Shown: positions 36,042-44,200 of the stretch, piece by piece
Layout of the letters: the number at the start of each line of letters is the position of its first letter
Position numbering within the stretch: the first letter of the stretch is position 1
Assembly (NCBI RefSeq): GCF_007197755.1
Contig: NZ_CP041636.1
Coordinates: 3,694,001-3,758,000 of the forward strand
Source of the DNA: Ferrovibrio terrae
Lineage (GTDB): Bacteria > Pseudomonadota > Alphaproteobacteria > Ferrovibrionales > Ferrovibrionaceae
Length of the DNA stretch: 64,000 nt
Reading direction: 5' to 3'
Made by a program: the position numbers and the translations under genes
Notes under the pieces: model-generated
Seen by the model: only the letters and a program-made list of their open reading frames with translations
What the model was told of the DNA's origin: nothing
Databases searched by the model: none

Positions 36042-38096
36042 TCAACTCGCGCGCTTTTTTCCCATATAGGCCTGCTCGGTGGCCTTGATCACCTTGGCTG
36101 TCCACAAACGCCGATCCTCGGGAACTGGGCGGAATTTGTGACGGGCAGCGATCTTGGCCTGGTAGAAACCGTTGAAATTGTCTTTCGCCAGCATTTCCTG
36201 CGCTTCGTGATCTTCTTCGCAGGACAGTTCGTGATAGAGGTCCAGATTAGCAAGATCGGGTACGGGAATTGCCCCCTTCTCGAAGTCCTGCCACATCTGC
36301 TGATACAGGCCCTCGAGCGATCGGGCCAGACCGTTCATATCGAACAGCACGCTGGTGTCGCGCACCTTGGCCAGCTTGTCGCGGCACTTTTTCAGTGCGG
36401 CGCGATCGTTGCCGAGCGCAATCGCTTTCTTGACATAATCCTCTGGCGACTCACAGATCATTTCCGGCATACCCACGGCCTGCACCAGGCTGCCGCAGAC
36501 GCGCGACGCGAAACCACGGCCGGAGAATGTCAGTACGGGAACACCCATCCACAGTGCATCGGACGCCGTGGTATGGGCACCATAAGGGAAGGTGTCGAGG
36601 AACAGATCGGCCAGCGGATAGCGCGCCAGGTGTCTCGGATTTGGCTGCTTAGCGGCGAAAATGATGCGGTCCGGCGAGATACCCCGCGCCTTCGCGCCTT
36701 CACGCAGTGTTTCATGCGTGACGTCGGACGACCCGAGCAGCCACAGAACGCTGTTCGGAACATTGGCGAGAATCTGCATCCAGCGGTCGAAGGTGAGCTT
36801 GCGCAGTTTATGCGCGCCGTTGAAGCAGCAGAACACCACGGCATCTTCAGGCAGGCCGGCATCCGCGCGGGTCGGCTGTTCGGTGGCGATCACGCGCTTA
36901 CGGTCGGTCGGCTGGTAGCACGGCAGGCGCGCCACCTTCTCCGTGTAATACACCTCGAAATCCTTCGGAATCAGCCACTCATCCGCAATGATATACTGAT
37001 GGTATGGACTCGCCATGCTGCCCGGATAGCCAAGCCAGTTCACGATTACCGGTGCCGGACGATACGACAGCGCCTTGGTACGCGCGTCGCGCGTATAACC
37101 GTTCACATCGACCAGGATGTCGATGTTGTCGGCGGCAATGCGCTCTGCCGCTGCACGGTCATCCATGTCGCTGACATCGATCCAGTGCTCAACGGCTGCG
37201 TTGATGCGTCGCTTGGTCGGATCGTCAGTCTTGATGCCGCAATAGTATGCGAAGACCTCGACCTTCTCGCGATCATGCAATTCGAACAGCTCTGACATCA
37301 GGAAGCCGATCGCATGCTCGCGCAGATCCGAGGAGAGATAACCGATGCGCAGCCGTTTCGACGGCTTGCGCGCCGTCGTCTGCCAAAGATATTCGCCATT
37401 AAGGGAAGGATCACCGATACCGCGGTTATACGCCCAGGCACCGCCCAGCTGGAACAGCGGATCATCCGAATAGGCACCCGATGATAACGGGCTGAAGCCC
37501 TTCATCAGGTCCATGCGGGTGACGCCCTCCCATGGCTCGACCACCGGCCACTTGTTCAGGATCATGCGCTGCGACAGGAAATGCTGCGCGACATCGTTCT
37601 GCTTCGGATCGAGCGTCAGACCCTGCCGCAACACGGCCTCGCATGAGGCGTGCTGCAGATTGCTTTCCAGCACACGGCCGATCTGCTTGTAGGCGGTCTT
37701 CTTATGCTCGATCGCCGGCGCGGTCAGTGTGGCCAGTCGCTGAACAATCAGATTCCACTGATTGACGGCCGCATTAGCGTTGCCCATGCGCTCCAGCACA
37801 TTGCCGAGATTGATATAGGCCGGATAGAAATCTGGATTGGCGGTGACGGTCTCTTCGTAGACCGCCTTCGCAGCGGGAAGATCGCCGCGTGCGCTTAGCA
37901 AAGTGCCAAGATTGAAACCTGCCACATACCGGAATGGGTCGGTGGGATTACACTTATCCCACAGCCTGTATAGCAGGATCGCCTTGTCAGCCTCACCACT
38001 GGTCTGCAGGCGCGCGGCCTGATCAATCAACTCCGTGATGGGCATCGGACGTTCGGCCAGTGTTGCGACCAAACTTTCGAAATGCGAACTACTCAT
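36042..38096 (-). CDS. TPR-GT41 (OGT/HMW1C-like) protein glycosyltransferase
   Basis: Soluble 684-aa glycosyltransferase of family GT41, which transfers UDP-activated sugar to proteins (O-GlcNAc transferase on Ser/Thr; HMW1C-type enzymes on Asn). TPR-like helices occupy about 55-165. The catalytic region (about 245-610) shows the GT41 hallmarks: RIGYLSSDLREHAIGFL with H261, DVNGYTRDAR, WLGYPGS, CCFNGAHKL with K430 and the C-terminal FPYGAHTTASDALWMGVP block (503-520). The last 80 residues are an unusual extension. It lies between the two giant Ser/Thr-rich genes, which are its most obvious substrates. Whether it uses GlcNAc, glucose or xylose cannot be read from the sequence. Confidence 0.93.
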   Translation of the reverse strand: MSSSHFESLVATLAERPMPITELIDQAARLQTSGEADKAILLYRLWDKCNPTDPFRYVAGFNLGTLLSARGDLPAAKAVYEETVTANPDFYPAYINLGNVLERMGNANAAVNQWNLIVQRLATLTAPAIEHKKTAYKQIGRVLESNLQHASCEAVLRQGLTLDPKQNDVAQHFLSQRMILNKWPVVEPWEGVTRMDLMKGFSPLSSGAYSDDPLFQLGGAWAYNRGIGDPSLNGEYLWQTTARKPSKRLRIGYLSSDLREHAIGFLMSELFELHDREKVEVFAYYCGIKTDDPTKRRINAAVEHWIDVSDMDDRAAAERIAADNIDILVDVNGYTRDARTKALSYRPAPVIVNWLGYPGSMASPYHQYIIADEWLIPKDFEVYYTEKVARLPCYQPTDRKRVIATEQPTRADAGLPEDAVVFCCFNGAHKLRKLTFDRWMQILANVPNSVLWLLGSSDVTHETLREGAKARGISPDRIIFAAKQPNPRHLARYPLADLFLDTFPYGAHTTASDALWMGVPVLTFSGRGFASRVCGSLVQAVGMPEMICESPEDYVKKAIALGNDRAALKKCRDKLAKVRDTSVLFDMNGLARSLEGLYQQMWQDFEKGAIPVPDLANLDLYHELSCEEDHEAQEMLAKDNFNGFYQAKIAARHKFRPVPEDRRLWTAKVIKATEQAYMGKKRAS

Positions 38097-38144
38097 CTTT
38101 ACCCCATGCAGCTGCCGCTGACGCCAACGGCTTCCCTTACTAGA

Positions 38145-38161
38145 GGAGTAAAGGTTACTCC
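38145..38161. promoter_or_regulatory. Short palindrome upstream of the GT41 gene
   Basis: GGAGTAA-AGG-TTACTCC, a perfect 7-bp inverted repeat about 50 bp before the GT41 start. It could be an operator or a small RNA stem; its role is unknown. Confidence 0.4.
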
Positions 38162-38188
38162 CTTAATAAATCACTACGGGAAGCTGCT

Positions 38189-38227
38189 CGGGAGGCAGGA
38201 GCGACAAAGTCGTATTCCCGCCTCCCG
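38189..38227 (-). terminator. Strong hairpin directly after the first giant gene
   Basis: An 8-bp stem (CGGGAGGC at 38189-38196, GCCTCCCG at 38220-38227) encloses a smaller CGAC-AAA-GTCG stem. It begins 8 bp after the stop at 38236 and has no clear U-run. It may be a partial terminator that keeps the downstream GT41 level below that of the giant protein, or a 3' stabiliser. Confidence 0.55.
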
Positions 38228-38235
38228 GAGGAGCC

Positions 38236-41200
38236 TTAGCCAAGGGCCTCGAGCCAGGCCTCGATCTGCTCGTTGCTCAGCACGCCGACCTGGGCCTGCG
38301 TGAAGGCATTCGCCTGGGTCGAGGTCAGCTCAGCGATGTTGGTGGTGCTGAGCAACTGGATCGCCGTGGTGTTGATCGCGGCAATCTGCGTCGCATGGAA
38401 CTCCGCGATATCGGAGGTATCCAGCGCGCCGATCTGCGTCGAGCTCAGACCAGCCACCTGTGCCGTCGACAGCGCCTGAACCTGGGCAGTGCTCAGGACG
38501 TTGAAGTTGGTCGTTCCCAGACCAGCAAGCTGCGTCGCAAGCAACTGGCCAACCTGAGTGGTGGTCAGGCCAGAGATGAAGGTCGTGTCGACGTCGCCCA
38601 ACTGCGTCGTCGTCAGAGCCTTCACCTGCAGGACGGTCAGAGCCGCAGACTGCGTGGTGTCCAGAGCGGCCAGCTGCTCGGTGCCCAGAGCTCGGACCTG
38701 AAGCGCGGACAAACCGCTGACCTGGGTCGTGCTCAGTTCACCGATATCCGTCGTCTCCAGGTTGCTGACCTGCGTGGTGGTCAGGCCGCCCAGCTGGGCG
38801 TTGGTCAGCGCCTGGGTCTGTGCGGTAGTCAGAGCCGACAGATTGGTGCTGTTCAACTGCTGCAGCTGGGTGGTGGTCAGACCCTTGATCTGCGTGGTGG
38901 TCAGATCCCCGATCTCGGTCGTGTCGAACGAGGCGATCTGCGTCGTGGACAGACCCGCGATCTGCGTCGCAGTCAGCGCCTGCTGCTGGGTGGTATCCAG
39001 AGCATTCAGGGCGGTGGTGCTCAGAGCCTGCAGCTGCGTCGCCACCAGACCGGTGAGCGCCGTGCTGCCCAGTGCGGCAGCCTGGGTCTCATCCAGCGAC
39101 TGGATCTGGGTCGTGGTCAGACCCTTCGCCTGCGTACTGGTGAGTGCGCCCAGCGCCGTGGTGCTGAGAGCGTCCAGCTGCTCGGTGCTCAGCGCCCCGA
39201 CCTGAGCCGAAGTCAGACCGCCGGCGAGTGTGGTGGTGAGTTCGCCCAGCGCCGTGGTGCTGATCGACTTCACCTGGTCCGTGGTCAGCGAGCCGAGCTG
39301 CGTCGAGGTCAGCTCAGTCAGATCGGTGGTCTCCAGAGCGCCGATCTGCGTCGTGGTCAGCGCCTTGAGCTGCACCGCCGACAGCGACTGAGCCTGCGCG
39401 GTGGTCAGCGCATTCAGGTCGGTGGTCTCAAGCGCACTCACCTGCGTCGTGGTCAGCGCCTTGATCTGCGTCGTCGACAGATCCGCGATGTCAGTCGTCT
39501 CAAGCGAGGCGATCTGCGTCGTGGTCAGAGCCGCGATCTGCGTGGCGGCCAGAGCCTGCTGCTGCGCGGTGCTCAGCGCATTCAGGTTCGTGGTCGTCAG
39601 CGACTTGATCTGCGTTGCCGTCAGCGCCTTGACCTGAGTGTCCGTCAGATCCCCGATCTCGGTCGTGTCGAGCGAGGCGATCTGCGTCGTGGTCAGGGCT
39701 GCGATCTGCGTCGCCGCCAGAGCCTGCTGCTGGGTGGTATCCAGAGCATTCAGGGCGGTGGTGCTCAGAGCCTGCAGCTGCGTCGCCGCCAGACCCTTGA
39801 TCGCCGTGCTGCTCAGCGCAGCGGCCTGCGTCTCATCCAGCGAGTCGACCTGGGTCGTCGTCAGACCCTTGATCTGCGTGCTGCTGATCGCGCCGATCGC
39901 CGTGGTGCTCAGCGCATCCAGCTGCTCGGTGCTCAGCGCACCCAGCTGTGCGGCCGTCAGACCACCAACCGAGGTCGTGGTCAGGTCGGCCAGCGCCGTG
40001 GTGCTGATCGACTTCACCTGGTCCGTGGTCAGCGAGCCGAGCTGCGTCGGGGTCAGATCAGCCAGGTCGGTGCTTTCCAGCGCGCCGATCTGCGTCGTGG
40101 TCAGCGCCTTGAGCTGCACCGCCGACAAGTTCTGAGCCTGCGTCGAGGTCAGCGCATTCAGGTCGGTGGTCTCAAGCGCACCGACCTGCGTCGTGGTCAG
40201 CGCCTTGAGCTGCGTCGCCGACAGATCCGCGATGTCAGTCGTCTCAAGCGAGGCGATCTGCGTCGTGGTCAGAGCCGCGATCTGCGTGGCGGCCAGAGCC
40301 TGCTGCTGCGCGGTGCTCAGCGCATTCAGGTTCGTGGTCGTCAGCGACTTGATCTGCGTCGCCGTCAGCGCCTTGAGCTGGGTCTCCGTCAGATCCGCGA
40401 TGTCAGTCGTCTCAAGCGAGGCGATCTGCGTCGTGGTCAGGGCTGCGATCTGCGTCGCCGCCAGGGCCGTGGACTGAGTGGTGTCCAGAGCATTCAGGGC
40501 GGTGGTACTCAGAGCCTGCAGCTGCGTCGCCACCAGACCCTTGATCGCCGTGCTGCTCAGCGCAGCGGCCTGCGTCTCATCCAGCGAGTCGACCTGGGTC
40601 GTGGTCAGACCCTTGATCTGTGCACTGCTGAGAGCGCCGATCGCCGTGGTGCTCAGCGCATCCAGCTGCTCGGTGCTCAGCGCACCCAGCACGCTCGCCG
40701 TCAGCGCACCGATCTGGCCGGCGCCGAGTTCAGCGATCGCCGTGGTGCTGATCGCCTTCACCTGGTCCGTGGTCAGCGAGCCGAGCTGCGTCGAGGTCAG
40801 CTCCGCGATGTCGGTGCTTTCCAGCGCGCCCACCTGCGTCGTGGTCAGACCCTTGAGCTGAGCCGCCGACAGCGACTGAACCTGTGTGGTGACCAGCGCA
40901 TTCAGGTCGGTGGTCTCAAGCGCACCGACCTGCGTCGAGGTCAGCGCCTTGATCTGCGTCTCCGTCAGGTCCGCGATGTCAGTCGTCTCAAGCGAGGCGA
41001 TCTGCGTCGTGGTCAGAGCCGCGATCTGCGTGGCGGCCAGAGCCTGCTGCTGCGTATCAGCAAGTGCATTCAGGTTCGTGGTCGACAGGGCCTGGATCTG
41101 CGCCGCACTCAGCGCCTTCACCTGGGCCACGGCGAGCTCTTCGATATCAGTGGTTTCCAGCGCACCGATCTGCGTCGTGGTCAGACCAGCAATCTGGGTT

Positions 41201-44200
41201 GCCGCCAGAGACTGCGTCTGCGTGGTGTCCAGAGCATTCAGGGCGGTGGTGGTGATCGCACCAACCTGCGCCGCAGACAGACCCTTGATCGCGGTGCTGC
41301 TCAGCGCAGCAACCTGGGTCTCATCCAGCGAGCCGACCTGGGTCGTCGTCAGACCCTTGATCTGCGTGCTGGTGAGCGCGCCAACGGCCGTGGTGCTCAG
41401 CACATCCAGCTGCTCGGTGCTCAGCGCACCCAGCTGCGAGGCCGTCAGGCCGCCCGCCGCGGTGGTGGTCAGGTCGGCCAGCGCCGTGGTGCTGATCGAC
41501 TTCACCTGGTCCGTGGTCAGCGAGCCGATCTGCGATGCAGTGAGCTCAGCCAGGTCGGTGCTTTCCAGCGCGCCGATCTGCGTCGTGGTCAGCGCCTTGA
41601 GCTGCACCGCCGACAGCGACTGAGCCTGCGCGGTGGTCAGCGCATTCAGGTCGGTGGTCTCAAGCGCACTCACCTGCGTCGTGGTCAGCGCCTTGATCTG
41701 CGTCGTCGACAGATCCGCGATGTCAGTCGTCTCAAGCGAGGCGATCTGCGTCGTGGTCAGAGCCGCGATCTGTGTGGCAAGCAGAGCCTGCTGCTGCGCG
41801 GTGCTCAGCGCATTCAGGTTCGTGGTCGTCAGCGACTTGATCTGCGTTGCCGTCAGCGCCTTGACCTGGGTCTCCGTCAGATCCCCGATCTCGGTCGTGT
41901 CGAGCGAGGCGATCTGCGTCGTGGTCAGGGCTGCGATCTGCGTCGCCGCCAGAGCCTGCTGCTGGGTGGTATCCAGAGCATTCAGGGCGGTGGTGCTCAG
42001 AGCCTGCAGCTGCGTCGCCACCAGACCCTTGATCGCCGTGCTGCTCAGCGCGGCGGCCTGCGTCTCATCCAGCGAGTCGACCTGGGTCGTCGTCAGACCC
42101 TTGATCTGCGTGCTGCTGATCGCGCCGATCGCCGTGGTGCTCAGCGCATCCAGCTGCTCGGTGCTCAGCGCACCCAGCACGCTCGCCGTCAGCGCACCGA
42201 TCTGGCCGGCGCCGAGTTCAGCGATCGCCGTGGTGCTGATCGACTTGACCTGCGTCGAGGTCAGCGAGCCGAGCTGCGTCGAGCTCAGTTCACTGACATC
42301 GGTGCTTTCCAGCGCGCCGATCTGCGTCGTGGTCAGCGCCTTGAGCTGAGCCGCCGACAGCGACTGAACCTGTGTGGTGACCAGCGCATTCAGGTCGGTG
42401 GTCTCAAGCGCACCGACCTGCGTCGTGGTCAGCGCCTTGACCTGCGTCTCCGTCAGGTCCGCGATGTCAGTCGTCTCAAGCGAGGCGATCTGCGTCGTGG
42501 TCAGAGCCGCGATCTGCGTGGCGGCCAGAGCCTGCTGCTGCGTATCAGCAAGTGCATTCAGGTTCGTGGTCGACAGGGCCTGGATCTGCGCCGCACTCAG
42601 CGCCTTCACCTGGGCCACGGCGAGCTCTTCGATATCAGTGGTTTCCAGCGCACCGATCTGCGTCGTGGTCAGACCAGCAATCTGGGTTGCCGCCAGAGAC
42701 TGCGTCTGCGTGGTGTCCAGAGCATTCAGGGCGGTGGTGGTGATCGCACCAACCTGCGCCGCAGACAGACCCTTGATCGCGGTGCTGCTCAGCGCAGCAA
42801 CCTGGGTCTCATCCAGCGAGCCGACCTGGGTCGTCGTCAGACCCTTGATCTGCGTGCTGGTGAGCGCGCCAACGGCCGTGGTGCTCAGCACATCCAGCTG
42901 CTCGGTGCTCAGCGCACCCAGCTGCGAGGCCGTCAGGCCGCCCGCCGCGGTGGTGGTCAGGTCGGCCAGCGCCGTGGTGCTGATCGACTTCACCTGGTCC
43001 GTGGTCAGCGAGCCGATCTGCGATGCAGTGAGCTCAGCCAGGTCGGTGCTTTCCAGCGCGCCGATCTGCGTCGTGGTCAGCGCCTTGAGCTGCACCGCCG
43101 ACAGCGACTGAGCCTGCGCGGTGGTCAGCGCATTCAGGTCGGTGGTCTCAAGCGCACTCACCTGCGTCGTGGTCAGAGCCTTGATCTGCGTCGTCGACAG
43201 ATCCGCGATGTCAGTCGTCTCAAGCGAGGCGATCTGCGTCGTGGTCAGAGCCGCGATCTGCGTGGCAAGCAGAGCCTGCTGCTGCGCGGTGCTCAGCGCA
43301 TTCAGGTTCGTGGTCGTCAGCGACTTGATCTGCGTCGCCGTCAGCGCCTTGACCTGGGTCTCCGTCAGATCCCCGATCTCGGTCGTGTCGAGCGAGGCGA
43401 TCTGCGTCGTGGTCAGGGCTGCGATCTGCGTCGCCGCCAGGGCCTGCTGCTGGGTGGTGTCCAGAGCATTCAGGGCGGTGGTGCTCAGAGCCTGCAGCTG
43501 CGTCGCCACCAGACCCTTGATCGCCGTGCTGCTCAGCGCGGCGGCCTGCGTCTCATCCAGCGAGTCGACCTGGGTCGTCGTCAGACCCTTGATCTGCGTG
43601 CTGCTGATCGCGCCGATCGCCGTGGTGCTCAGCGCATCCAGCTGCTCGGTGCTCAGCGCACCCAGCACGCTCGCCGTCAGCGCACCGATCTGGCCGGCGC
43701 CGAGTTCAGCGATCGCCGTGGTGCTGATCGACTTGACCTGCGTCGAGGTCAGCGAGCCGAGCTGCGTCGAGCTCAGTTCACTGACATCGGTGCTTTCCAG
43801 CGCACCGATCTGCGTCGTGGTCAGCGCCTTGAGCTGAGCCGCCGACAGCGACTGAACCTGTGTGGTGACCAGCGCATTCAGGTCGGTGGTCTCAAGCGCA
43901 CCAATCTGCGTCGTGGTCAGCGCCTTGACCTGCGTCTCCGTCAGGTCCGCGATGTCAGTCGTGTCCAGGGCCTGGATCTGCTCGGTGGTCAGAGCCGCGA
44001 TCTGCGTGGCGGCCAGAGCCTGCTGCTGCGCGGTGCTCAGCGCAACCAGGTTTGTGGTCGTCAGCGACTTGATCTGGGTTGTGGTCAGCGCCTTGACCTG
44101 GGTCTCCGTCAGATCTCCGATCTCGGTCGTGTCGAGCGAGGCGATCTGCGTCGTGGTCAGGGCTGCGATCTGCGTCGCCGCCAGGGCCTGCTGCTGCGTG

